This document shows, one piece after another, positions 11,926-22,550 of a DNA stretch of 64,000 nt. A model generated the notes under the pieces. It worked only from the letters and a program-made list of their open reading frames with translations. It was not told the origin of the DNA and searched no databases. The position numbers and the translations under genes are program-made. This stretch comes from Blastocladiella emersonii ATCC 22665 (lineage: Eukaryota > Blastocladiomycota > Blastocladiomycetes > Blastocladiales > Blastocladiaceae). Each line of letters begins with the position of its first letter. Within the stretch, counting starts at the first letter, position 1. Location of the stretch: positions 1,364,001-1,428,000 of the forward strand of contig JANHCV010000011.1 of assembly GCA_025594325.1 (NCBI GenBank), read 5' to 3'.

Positions 11926-14900
11926 ATGGAGAACTCGGACGACACGCCGCCCTCGACGCCCCATGTAACTGCCAGCAACGGCGCCCTCGGCAGCCCGGTC
12001 GTTGGTGGCGATCCGCTCGGCGCCCCGCCGACCGAGCCCGCCACGCCCGCTGTGGTCGCGCCTATCGCCTCACGGCTCACCAACGACTTTTTGCTGGCCG
12101 ACTTGGGCCCGTCCACCTGCGGCGTCAAGCGACCGGCCTCCCCGCATGCGTCGCCGTCGAGGAGCCCGCGCAAGGTGTTCCGCCGCGACGGGCCGTCGGT
12201 TGTCGCTCCCGCGGCCGCCCCGACGACCGCCCCGACGACCGCCGCCAGCCTCAACCTGACCGTCGAGCGGCTGCTACAGACGACCAACGCCGCCGCGCTC
12301 GCCGCCCTGGCCGAAGGCGACGGCAAGGGCAAGAAGAAGCGCCGCGACGACGGCAAGGTGCAGGCCACGCTCGACTTCACGGGCGGCCGTCGGCCCAAAG
12401 ACGAGGTGCCCGACCCACCGCCGCCGCCGCCGCCGCCGGCTCGGCCCATCGCCCCGATCCCGCCGCCGACGAGGCGAGGCGGGCGCACCTACCACATGAT
12501 GGGCGTCGACGTCCGCTTCCCGTTCGAGGCGTACCCGTCGCAGCTCGCCATGATGAGCAAGATCATTGAGGCCCTGCGCGCCGGGACGAACGCCCTGCTC
12601 GAGTCGCCGACGGGCTCCGGCAAGTCGCTCGCCCTCCTGTGCGCGACGCTCGCGTGGCGTGGATCCGAGTTCAGCCGCCGCGGGGTCTCCGCGTACGAGC
12701 CCGACCTGCCCGAGACCCGCAAGGAGAAGGGCACCGGGACCGGTATCACGGTGCCGAGGCTCTCGGGCATCGCTGCGGCGGCACGCGCGCGCGCCCGCGA
12801 GCGCGACCGCAAGCACGTCAAGGTCGAGTTAGAAGACGACGACATGGACCTTCCCAAACCACCCGGCGTGCCCCGCATCTACTTTGGGTCCCGCACGCAC
12901 CGGCAGCTCGCGCAGATCGTCGACGAGCTCCGCGACAACTCGACGTACGTGCCGCGCATGGCGGTGCTCGGGTCGCGCACCCACTACTGCATCAACAAAA
13001 TGGTGCGGCGCGCACCGGGGAACATCAACGACGCGTGCTCCGACGCCATCGAGCACAAGACGTGCACCTACTTCAAGAACGCCACCGCGCTGGCCTCGTC
13101 GCACCAGCTGCCGCCCATCTGGGACGTCGAGGACATGCGCGGGCTCGGCATGGAGCTCAAGGGGTGCCCGTACTTTGCCGCACGCACGCTCGCCGAGACC
13201 GCCGAGCTCATCCTGTGCCCATACAACTACCTGCTCGACCCGCAGATCCGCGACGCCGTCGGCATCGACCTCGACAACGCCATTGTCGTGCTCGACGAGG
13301 CGCACAACGTCGAGGACGTGGCCCGCGAGGCCGCCGGGTGCGAGATCGAGGATCTCCAGCTCTGGATCCTCATCAAGGAGCTCGCCAAGCTCATCAAGCA
13401 CTTCAAGGAGGCGCCCGAGGACGAGATCCATCTCGCCGTCGGTGGAACCGGCGAGCCCCAGTACAGCGATCTGCTTCGCTTCGTCCAGGCGCTGAACAGG
13501 TTTCTCATCGACCACGTCAAGACGTTCCGCGAGCAGACCTTCGAGCACAAGCTCAACGTGTACGTGACAGCGCGCTGCTCGCCAGCTCAGCCGGGCTCAC
13601 GCCCCGCATGCGCCTACGTGTAGCATCAGCCCCTTCGTGTTCCTGCAGCATCTCGAGGGCAGCGGGGTCACGCTCGACTCGCTCGTCGACGTGCAGGTCG
13701 CGCTCGAGCGTGTCGCCGAGTGCAAGGCCGAGCAGAAGCGGCGCGAGAACGACAGCAGGACCTTCGGCGACAAGGACTTTGTCTTCGTCAACATGCCGAT
13801 ACTCTCGGACCAGTCGTTTCGCATGATCGGGTCGCTCCTCACCTCCATCGGCAACGTCTTCGACGAGAAGTTCACGGCCGACTTCCACGTCGTCACGTCC
13901 GAGCGCGTCCTGCGCAACGGCGAGGACGAGTCCGACCCCATCGTGCTCGACGACGAGGGCGAGCCCGTGTCCGAGCCCGACGGCAACAGTGGGGACCCGG
14001 AGAAGCGAAAGGTCAGGCACAAGCTGGCGCTGTGGTGCATGAACCCGGGCGTGACCTTCTCGGCGCTGGGCCAGCAGGCGTACTCGGTGCTGCTGACGAG
14101 CGGCACGCTGTCGCCCATGGCCACGTTCGCGTCGGAGCTGCAGGTCGACTTCCCGATCCGGCTCGAGGCCGACCACGTCATCCAGCTCGACCAGACGTGG
14201 GTCGGTGCCGTCAACTCGCCCGAGCTGCTCGGCACCTTCCAGCAGTCCGAGATGTTCCAGTACCAGGACGCGATCGGCTGGGCCGTCGTCGAGATGGCGC
14301 GCCACGTCCCGCACGGCATGCTCGTGTTCGTGCCCAGCTACGCGTTCCTCAACAAGATCATCGACCGGTGGCGCTTCACGGGCGCCATGGCCGCGCTCGA
14401 GCACGCGAAGAAGGTCTTCACCGAGCCCCGGTCGAGCAAGGACGGCGCGTTCGAGGACGTCATCAACGGGTTCTACGAGGCCGTCGACGAGAGCACGCGG
14501 CGCGAGGCTGCTGTCGGGCACTGGGCCGGTGGCGGGTACGTTTCTCTCGTCCTCTCGTTCGCGAGCCGCCGTTCCTCGAACTGACTTCGACTCGCGGTCG
14601 TGTAGCGCACTCATGTTCGGCGTGTACCGCGGCAAGGTGTCCGAGGGCATCGACTTTTCCAACAACCGTGCGCGCGCCGTCGCGTGCGTCGGGATCCCGT
14701 TCCCCAGCGTGTACGCTCCCACACTTGCCTCGCGCTCGACGCCGCCCTTCACCAACCATCCTCATTCGCGCGCGCGTGTAGCATGGACAAGAAGATCAAG
14801 CTCAAGAAGGCGTACAACGACCATCACCGGAGCAGGCGCGGGCTCCTGTCGGGCAGCGAGTGGTACGACATCCAGGCGTACCGCGCCATCAACCAGGCGC

Positions 14901-15256
14901 TCGGCCGGTGCATCCGCCACCGCAACGGCTGGGGCGCGCTCGTGCTGCTCGACCGCCGCTTCGCCATGCCCAAGCACCAGATGGGCCTGTCGAAATGGGT
15001 CCGCCCGCGCATCACCGTGTGGAACCACCTCGGCGCAGCGCTCGAGAACGTCATTGGGTTCCTCGAGTACCGCGGCGTCAAGTACCCGCCGCCGCCCGGA
15101 GCGCAGCCCGCGCTGGAGCAGGCACAGGCGCAGATCAAGATGGAGGTGGTCGTGAAGGAGGAGGAGGAGGCTCGCGACGAGAGCGACGCGAGCGAGTCGA
15201 GCGACGACGAGAGTGAGAGCGGATCCGTGACCCCGAAGCTCGAGCCGCAGAGTTAG
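11926..15256 (+). CDS. FANCJ/BRIP1-type iron-sulfur DNA helicase
   Basis: Superfamily 2 XPD-family 5'-3' helicase, expected in the nucleus in interstrand-crosslink or replication-fork repair. Exons are 11926-13559, 13624-14535, 14606-14710 and 14782-15256, all GTACGY...TAG introns, giving 1041 residues. Walker A ESPTGSGKS is near residues 226-234, and the DEAH box is VVLDEAHNVEDVAREA near 457. Four cysteines consistent with the 4Fe-4S cluster are at about 355, 371, 380 and 414 (YCIN, DACSD, KTCTYF, KGCPYF). Helicase C-terminal motifs include SEGIDFSNNRARAVACVGIP, EWYDIQAYRAINQALGRCIR and HRNGWGALVLLDRRF. ESPTGSGKSLALLC and the QALGRCIRHRNGWGAL segment resemble FANCJ more than RTEL1, Chl1 or Rad3. 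The N-terminal 180 residues are disordered, with a polyproline run. The tail is acidic and contains MEVVVKEEEE and VTPKLEP, possible SUMO or phosphorylation sites. Confidence 0.87.
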
Positions 15257-15491
15257 ATCACAATACACACAGCTGTAAAACTTTCAACTGACGGCGAAGG
15301 TCAGCAGCGCGACTTGACGCGACGACGCGTCGCGAGGCTCACTGGCACCCAGCGTGAACAAAGGAGGGTCATATTCGCTCGTCTATCGCTCTTGGCCATC
15401 AATCGGTTGTACACTCACAAAAGGGAACAGTCAAAACACACAAAACGCCTTGGGAGGCGTGCTCGGGCGCTCGCGCGGCGCGACCGCGGCG

Positions 15492-16748
15492 TTACTCGCC
15501 AATAACGGCGGCCTTGATCAGGATCTGGTTGGCATGCTCGTCGAGGAGCCCGCCGAACGCGGTGCCGCGGACGCGCAGGGCGGCGGGGTCGACGGGGTAG
15601 TCGTAGACGCTGTGGAACAGGTCCATGGATTCGCCGCGCACGAGGCCGCCGGTGAGCGGGAGGACGAGGGCGAGGCGCGGGAACATGGAGAGGAACCGCT
15701 CGAGCAGTGCGACCGCGTCGACCGTGTGGGCGCGCCACTCGCCGACGGCGATACCCGTCTCGAGCTGCGCCAGGATCTGCGCCCACGCGCTCGCCACCAG
15801 GTCGGCCCGCTCGTTGTGCGCGTCCTGCACCGTCGGCGGCATCGCGAGCCGCTCGGCGTTGGTCGTCGGGTGCGTCAGGTGCATGGTCTGCGCCCGCACG
15901 TCGCTCTCGATGCGCATCCGCAGCGAGATCCACTCGTCGGCCAGCTGCTGCAGCGAGTCGACGCTCATGAGGCTGCCCGACTGCCCGTACGGCGACGCCG
16001 CCTGCGCCGCGGCAGCGGCCTGCGCGAGCGCCGGGAGCGCCGCGACGGGGAGCGTGCGGTACCCGTGGCCAAAGTTGGTCGGGACAAAGGCGGCCGGGAT
16101 CGGAACCGCCGAGGGCGCGGGGGCCGACGGGGCGAGACCGGCACCGGTGCGCTGTGTCGGGAGCGTCGTCGCAGTCGTAGGCTTGAAAAGGCCGCGCATC
16201 GGCGTGTTGCGCGCCATGTAGCCCGTGGCCGAGCCGCGGTTGCGGCGGCGAATGACGAAGATGGCGATGCCCAGGACCTACTCGGCGAAGTATCACTGGT
16301 TAATCGTCGATGGATAGGGAGCGGAGTGACGCGGGGATCGTACGAGGACAGCAGCAATCACGGCGGCCGAGATGCCAATCACGGTGCCTGCACTTGAGCC
16401 CGAGGACGACGAGCTCGCATCCGCGACGCCGGTGGCGGACGAGATGGCCGTGCCAACCGCGGACGTGAACGGCGTCGAGCTGGTCGTCGAGGACGTGGTC
16501 GTGAGACTCGACGTCAAGGACGAGCTGGTGGTGGTCGTCGTATCGGTGGTCAACGTGGTCGTCGTAGTCGTGGTCGTGGATGTGATGGTGCTGTTGTCGG
16601 TGCTGGTCGGAGTCGGCTCCGGGGTTTCCGTTGAAGCAGTAGTGGAGGTGCTCCGACTAGTCGAAGTAGTCCGCGAGGACGACGAGGTCGTAGTTGGGGT
16701 CGGCGAAGCCGCGGTCGTCGGCGGCACCGGGCGGCTGCTGCTCGACAT
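15492..16748 (-). CDS. Single-pass membrane protein, Ser/Thr-rich ectodomain (family A)
   Basis: Exons are 16344-16748 and 15492-16277 (phase 0), giving 396 residues. There is no signal peptide. The first 115 residues are almost pure Ser/Thr/Pro, a likely O-glycosylated ectodomain. A transmembrane helix follows, AVIAAVL|VLGIAIFVIRRR, with the intron (bar) in its second half and a basic stop-transfer. The cytoplasmic part of about 250 residues has a conserved-looking helical segment (SVDSLQQLADEWISLRMRIE) and ends LIKAAVIGE. The gene at 51078-52807 shares this layout, intron position and the D-S-L-Q-x-L-A-D-x-W segment, so the two are paralogues. A cell-surface sensor or wall-anchored role is a guess from architecture only. 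Confidence 0.7.
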
Positions 16749-17305
16749 GGTGGAAGTCGCGCGATCTGGTCGGGATGCGGGATGGAGCCGAGTGCACCAA
16801 GTGCGAGCTTCGTCTAGTCTACGGGATCGGCGCCCGTGGTAGGGGGCGACCAAGGTGGCGGAGAGGAGGAGAGGAAACGGCGGCGGCGGCGGCGGGTGGC
16901 GGCGCAGGAGCCGAAGCGGGGGCGCAGCGTGGGCCACACCGGACGGCTCGAACATGCTCGGTCACGCGAACGGGATCACCTCTTCGATCACGACCTGGTT
17001 TCCAACGTTTGACTGAATAACGCGACCCCCAATGATGGTTCAAACATCGCTTATTTGACGGTTCTAGTGGTCGACAGGTCTTGCTTGACAGCGCACGACT
17101 CGCCTTCACACTCGCGGCACGCGTGCTCGCCTCATGCTGGGGAATTGCTGGATCCTAGTGTGCTCGCTCAAGCACTCGGGGAAACGAGTGTTACGCCAAG
17201 CTTAAGACGCGCTTCTGATCTCTGACGTGATGGAATGACGCGTCTCGCGACAGTTACGGCGAGCACAACAACGAATCTATTCAAATGGGACGACAATGGT
17301 ACGAA
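16749..17305. other. Intergenic stretch with GACGCGTC site
   Basis: Leader or promoter of the family-A membrane protein gene followed by more AT-rich sequence from about 16970. GACGCGTC lies at 17237-17244 (context TGACGCGTCTCGCG). No coding frame is supported. Confidence 0.4.
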
Positions 17306-17569
17306 CTAGTTGAGAGCAGCCTGGTAATGGACGAAAACTCGACCAACAGAATCTCGAGTGACAATTCCATGAAGAATAGGAGTCTCGCGCACGCGTGAAC
17401 CAGGACTTGGGCGAGGGACCGCTTCAGGCAGAATGAGTGGCTCCTCGATTACATCGCAAGACCCTGGAAGATACAGAGGCTCGTAGGGGAGAAAGAGCTC
17501 TTCATCAACCGTGAGATCTCCGGAACTCGTTGCAATGGGTGGATTGCAGGCGATGCCGACGAAGTACAA
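17306..17569 (-). pseudogene. Decayed cytoplasmic-tail copy of the LPG membrane protein family
   Basis: This frame encodes ELFLPYEPLYLPGSCDVIEE followed by PLILPEAVP and TPILHGIVTR. The intact gene just upstream (18040-18908) has ELYLPGTRVVIEEPLFLPDA and APVLIGVVTR in the same order. YFVGIA at the start of the frame also mirrors LVGIA at the second exon of the intact gene. No in-frame ATG, no usable acceptor and no transmembrane or Ser/Thr-rich exon can be joined upstream, because a TGA closes the frame just before YFVGIA. The region is clearly less GC-rich than its neighbours. I read it as a relic of a tandem duplicate. A functional gene with a cryptic upstream exon is the alternative. Confidence 0.5.
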
Positions 17570-18039
17570 CGATGAGACCCGTCACCTACAAGAACGGCGT
17601 CACGAGCAACTAGGAGGAAGATTGGCGGCCTGGACATCGAGTTCCTGGAGAGTTTTCCGCGATCTAGCTCATAAATCATTAGATTTATCATGTTTCGAGT
17701 GTTTCGAGCAAGTGTGGTGGGCAGAGAGAGCACGAACATCGGGGCACGCGCGGAAGTTGTGCACCGCGTTGAGCACCGCCTAGCACCGCAGGCGGGTGCG
17801 TTTCCCGCGGGCATTTCGTCTGCCGCACATGATATTGACTCTTCCGAAAAGCACCGTTTTGCTGACGCCGCAGCTCCAGATACGGAGTGTGTTTGCGACC
17901 TCGGAAGCAATCGACTCCTCACTCGGACGCGTTCAGCCACAGCGTGATTGATCGACGCGTCTCGCACGGGAGACAAAACAATGTATGGCTCCATTCATCT
18001 ATTACTTCTCTATGTGTGACCTCTACACTCTCTGTTAGC
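17570..18039. other. AT-richer spacer with dispersed 19-bp motif
   Basis: Lies between the decayed tail copy and the intact LPG gene. It has lower GC than the window average and no supportable gene. It contains the dispersed motif TGATTGATCGACGCGTCTC at 17945-17963, discussed in the findings. Confidence 0.45.
17945..17963 (+). repeat. Dispersed 19-bp motif, copy 1
   Basis: Exact TGATTGATCGACGCGTCTC. The same 19 bases occur at 28797-28815 (+) and 60589-60607 (-). Its 3' part contains the palindrome GACGCGTC. Confidence 0.8.
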
Positions 18040-18908
18040 TCATCCTTGAGCGTCAGGAGCACGCGTAACGACACCGATGAGAACGGGCGCGTCGTGCGAG
18101 TGCGAGCCAGCGGGTGAACGCGGCGCGGCGTCGGGCAAAAACAGAGGCTCCTCGATGACGACGCGAGTCCCTGGTAGATAGAGCTCCTCTTCGAACTGAG
18201 CCGGCGCGATTTCGACGCTCGCTGCTGCCGCAGGTACCGCTACGGCGAGCGGCGCGGGAGCGACGTTGACCACGGTCGCTGGCGGCGCGGGAGCGACATT
18301 GACCGCAGTCTTAGGCTCCGCGGCCACCATGGGCTTGTCGTGTACCGCCGGGCCGGTAGCAGAGCGCTTGCCACGACTCCGGCGGCCGATCAAGAACGCG
18401 GCGATGCCCACGAGCTACACACGACGTGGTCCGGACGTTAGTGTCACGGAGGCCTAGCGTGAGCATGCGATCAGCGGCGTACAAGGAGCGCGATCACGGC
18501 GAGCAGGAGAAGCAAGACGCTCGGCCCAGAAGTCGACGAGGACCCGTCGCCCGCGCCAACGCCCGTGGTTGGGGAAATCGATGGGCTGCTTGTGGCACCG
18601 AGAGTCGCGGTGCCCGACCGGCTCACGGCGGTCGACAAAGTCGAAGATGCTGTCGTCGCCGAACTTGAACCCGAGCTGGAGTCGGATCTCGTTGCCGACG
18701 CCGAGCCGTCAGGGCTTCCACTCGGAGCCGGTGCTGGGGTCCAGGATGAAACCGAGGTCGGGACCGGCTGAGGCGGAGGAGGTGGCGGCGGCGGCGGCGG
18801 TTGGGGCGTAGGAGACGGTGAAGGAGGCGTCGGCGTAGGTGTAGGAACCGGCGCGGGCGTCGGCGTTAGGGTGATCGTGATCGGCTCGTGAGTACGGCCG
18901 TTCGACAT
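18040..18908 (-). CDS. Single-pass membrane protein with LPG tail motifs (family B)
   Basis: Exons are 18483-18908 and 18040-18414 (phase 0), giving 266 residues. The ectodomain of about 125 residues starts MSNGRTHEPITI and is Pro/Thr then Ser/Gly-rich, including ten consecutive prolines. The transmembrane helix is LLLLLAVIALL|LVGIAAFL, interrupted by the intron (bar), then GRRSRGKR. The cytoplasmic tail contains two near-repeats rich in Ala, Pro and Val (TAVNVAPAPPATVVNVAPAP) and then the short conserved blocks ELYLPG, EEPLFLP and APVLIGVVTR that recur in the fragments at 17306 and 60118. The acidic-hydrophobic blocks look like short linear binding motifs. Function is unknown. Confidence 0.7.
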
Positions 18909-19599
18909 GATGTGCGGTGATACGTGAAGCGCTGCTGTGTGCCCGAAGAGAGAGAAGGAGCGAGAGGGAACGCCGTTGAGCTGTGGGCGAGGCGTAGTGG
19001 CGCGACGCCCAGTTCCGCAGCAGAGATGCTGATGCTCGTTCAGGAGCTTCTGTGTGCCCTCTCATGCAAACCTTGGCCGAGCTTTCATGCACGCGTGCTC
19101 GAGCGCACGGGGAAACGGTTTCGGGTGTTTCAGCCGCTGCAGCTCATCGGCACGGGAGCGCGGTGATCCGGGAAGTGATCGCGCGCGAGAGCGCGATGAC
19201 GCAGATGTGCAGCATGAGCATCGCGTCCCTGAGCTCGAATCGTCGTCATGCGCGTGGCGCTGCCGCGCGACCAAGTGCCTCTTGGCTTGAGTTCAGGCCC
19301 CCCATGGCTGCGCCACGGTCGCTAGCCGCGAGCCACACCGGGCTGGTGTTCGCGCCGCGCCGCTCATCGTCGCGCCTCCACGACTTGCTTGCTGCGGGGA
19401 TTCCCGTCTACCCTTGTTCGCACACTCCCCGCACGCTCGACCGTGGAAATAAAAGGGACGTCGTCCCTCCCATCGACTCAAGCTCTTCTTTTGTACGAGT
19501 AAACGCGGGCTGGCTCCCGACCTCAACAACCCTACAACCAACCTTCAATCCCTTCAGCGCTGGTCGCTTCTTCTCAATCCCCTCCTCGATATCACCAGA
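18909..19599. other. Divergent intergenic region before the subtilisin gene
   Basis: Shared upstream region of the LPG membrane protein (-) and the subtilisin (+). A weak TATA-like AATAAAAG lies near 19447, about 150 bp before the protease start, followed by a CT-rich leader. No gene is supported. Confidence 0.4.
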
Positions 19600-21220
19600 A
19601 TGCCTCGCAAGACCTCCCCCGCCACCCATACCCCCCGTCGCCGCTGGTCGGTGGCCACCCTCCTGGCCCTCCTCGCCTTCGTCTACGCCGCGCAGGCCGC
19701 GCCGTCGTCGTCGGGCACCTGGGTCATCCAGCTCGAGTCGGAGCAGGACTTTGGCGTCGCCACGTCGGCCATCATGTCCGTGTACGAGAGCAAGGGCATG
19801 CGGTCGATCGCCAGCTCGCCCGAGGTCATCACCATCGGCCCGAGCTTCCGCGCCCTCGCCATGCCCGCCGGCGACTCGGCGCTCAAGGCCGAGCTGCAGA
19901 ACATGACGTCTGTCGCAACCGTCCAGCGCGAGGCCCAGTGGGAGCTCTTCGGAGCGCAGGCGCAGGCCGTTCCCGGGCTTGGTACGTTCAATACGCTGCT
20001 GCGGTTGCGCAAGCCCCGAGGTGATCAAGCTGATCGGCTGCGCCACCCCGCTTCCGCCTCTCGTAGACCGCATCGACTCGCGCCAGGGCACCGACGGCAC
20101 CTTCAACTTCCCCGACAATGGCGGCGAGGGCGTGTCCGTGTACGTGATCGACACGGGCATCAACACGCAGCACCCGGACTTCCAGGGCCGCGCGCGGTTC
20201 CTGCAGGACTTCACGGGCGAGGGCAACAACGACCAGCAGGGCCACGGGTCGCACTGCGCGGGCACCATCGGCGGCGCGACCTTCGGGATCGCCAAGAAGT
20301 CGGAGCTCGTGGCGGTGAAGGTGTTCGATGCATCGGGTAGAGGCTCGAGCACCGGCATTCTGCGCGCGCTGCAGGCCGTGTCGCAGGACGTGCAGCGCAC
20401 GGGCAAGCCGTCGGTCGTGAACATGTCGCTCGGCGGGCCCAAGGGCCCCGATGGCGACGTGGCCACGCAGCGCGCGATCCAGTCGCTCACGCAGCAGGGC
20501 GTCAACGTCGTCGTGGCCGCGGGCAACGAGTCGCAGGACGCGTGCAACGTGTCGCCGGCCTTCATCCGCGAGGCCATCACGGTCGCGGCTGCCGACCCGC
20601 GCAACGACCAGATCGCGTCCTTCTCGAACGTCGGCCAGTGCGTCGACATCACCGCGCCCGGCGTCAACATCCAGTCGGTCGACGCCAAGTCGACGGGCTC
20701 CAAGCAGCTCTCGGGCACGTCCATGGCGTCGCCGCACGTGGCCGGCGTCGTCGCCGTCTACCGCTCGATGGGCATGAGCGCGCAGCAGGCGCAGCAGAAG
20801 CTCCTCGCGGACGCGACGCCCGACGCGGTCAAGGGCAACCTGCGCGGCACCAACGGCCGGTTCCTGTTCCTCGACCCCGCGGGCGGTGCGGCCGGCGGCG
20901 GCGGCCAGCAGCAGCGCGGCGGGAACACGGGCCGCAACCAGCGCGCGGGCGGCAACGGCGCGGGCGCGGGTGCCGGCACTCGCCAGCCTGGAACCGGCAA
21001 CCGTCAGGCCAACGCGGGTGGCCAGCAGCAGCAGCGCGGCGGGAACGCTGGGAACGCGACTGGTGGCGGGCAGCAGCAGCGCGCGGGCGGCCAGCAGAAG
21101 CAGCAGCGCACGGGGAACAATGGCCAGCAGCAGCAGACGCAGCAGCCGCGGAACGGCGGCGTGACGAGCGTCACGGCGGCCGAGGAGGAGACGCAGGGCA
21201 TCAAGACGACCCTGCAGTAA
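19600..21220 (+). CDS. Secreted subtilisin-like serine protease (proteinase K type)
   Basis: Family S8 endopeptidase. Exons are 19600-19981 and 20067-21220, giving 511 residues. The signal peptide is seen as SVATLLALLAFVYAAQA. An I9-type propeptide follows (WVIQLESEQDF to about residue 125). The catalytic triad is visible: Asp156 in YVIDTGINTQHPDF, His187 in QQGHGSHCAGT, Ser346 in LSGTSMASPHVAGV, plus the oxyanion Asn in VVAAGNES. Nearby cysteines (HCAGT, DACN, GQCVD) match disulfide positions in the proteinase K group. Unusually, the catalytic domain is followed by about 130 residues of Gly/Gln/Asn/Arg low complexity (QQQQRGGNAG type), not found on typical secreted proteinase K homologues. 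The propeptide implies autoprocessing after secretion. Confidence 0.92.
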
Positions 21221-21355
21221 ACGATGAGCTGTTGCGATTTGAGTTGTAATATGAGACGATTTGCTTCCCACCAGTAGAGTCGCGATGATCAGGTGTTGTG
21301 TATGAGCGATTAGATAGTAGTAAGGTACGGGTAGGATCGGGCAAGGGCGGAGCGC

Positions 21356-22323
21356 TTACGCCTTGTTGAACTTCTCGGCGAAGATGGCGTGGACCTTGGC
21401 ATAGACCTCGTCGCGGGTGCCGAGGCACGAGATCTGGTGGACCTTGCCGAGAGCGCGGTACTTCTCGATGACGGGGAACGAGGTGTCGCGGAAGGTGGCG
21501 AAACGCTTGCGGATCGACTCGAGGTTGTCGTCGACACGGCCACTAGTCTCACCGCGCTTGAGCAGGCGCGTCTCCATCTCGCGCTCAGGGCACTCGAGGT
21601 ACAGGACGAAGTCGCTCGCGGCAACCGTCTCCTCAAACGCGTCGGCCTGGTCCATCTTACGAGGGAAGCCTATTTGGTATGGCGGGCGAGTAAGCGTTTT
21701 GACAAATGTGACGGGAAGGCGAGCCGAGTACCGTCAATGAGGAAGCGGTTCTTGCCGCTCGCGAGCATGGCGGTCTCGAGCAGCTTGATGGTGATCTCCA
21801 TAGGCACGATCTTGCCCTCCTTGATGTAGTTGTTGATGAGCTCGCCAACCTTGGACCCGGCGCGGTTGCGCTCCTCGCGCAGCAGGTCGCCGGCCGACAG
21901 GTGCACGAAGTCAAAATCGTCCACAAGACGCGAGGACACTACACGCACAGACGTCACGGTAAAGATCCAGGCAGGTCACAGTACAATCGCATAAAAGATC
22001 AAACCTGTGCCCTTGCTTGCGCCCGGCCCGCCGAGGATGAAGACGACGGTCGGCTTGACCTTGAACGGCGAGTTGGGCGGCAGGCCCGTCTTGGCTGCGA
22101 CAGCGGCGGGGGCGGCGGCGGCGGCGGGGACGGCGGCAGACTTGGCCGCATCCTGGCTGTTGAGGTAGTAGTAGGTCGCACAGCCAGCGACGGCGAACGC
22201 GCCACCGAGGGTGAGGAAGCGCGCGGCCGACGACGACGACGACGAGGCGCCGGCCTCGCTGGCGAAGGTGCGGGCGGCCGTGGCGCGCGTGGTGCGGGCA
22301 GCGCGGAGTACGTTGCGGAACAT
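21356..22323 (-). CDS. URA6: UMP/CMP kinase with N-terminal membrane/targeting region
   Basis: Phosphorylates UMP and CMP with ATP. Exons are 22005-22323, 21732-21938 and 21356-21669, giving 279 residues. The kinase body has GGPGASKGT (P-loop), [38 protein letters not shown] (rebuilt exactly at the second splice) and the LID segment [13 protein letters not shown]. About 75 extra residues precede it: an Arg/Ala/Thr-rich start ([20 protein letters not shown]), then a hydrophobic stretch ([19 protein letters not shown]). That suggests mitochondrial import with a membrane anchor, as proposed for yeast Ura6. Two oddities: the P-loop reads GASKGT where GAGKGT is usual, and after the first splice (donor GTTTGA, atypical here) the next residues are VSSR instead of the common QCAR. 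The splice or the residue may differ from this model. Confidence 0.83.
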
Positions 22324-22550
22324 GGCGAGTATGCGAGGTGGCGGGGCAGGAGGGAGAGAGCGCCGATCGGCGCGAGAGAAAGCAGGGGCGCAGCGGCGCG
22401 ACGGCGGCACGGCGTGGGCGTTGGTCGCCGCCATTCCTCACGTGGGAGTTTGACATCACTCTGTCGCCCTTCGAACGCCACGAACAGCTCTCTTTCTCTG
22501 CGCGATCACAACCCCTAGAATCAGTACAGTGTCGGGGCACTGCATGCAAC
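22324..22550. promoter_or_regulatory. Divergent promoter, UMP kinase and dynactin p25
   Basis: The 227 bp between two start codons on opposite strands must carry both promoters. CT-rich leaders run outward on each side. I see no TATA box. Confidence 0.35.
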
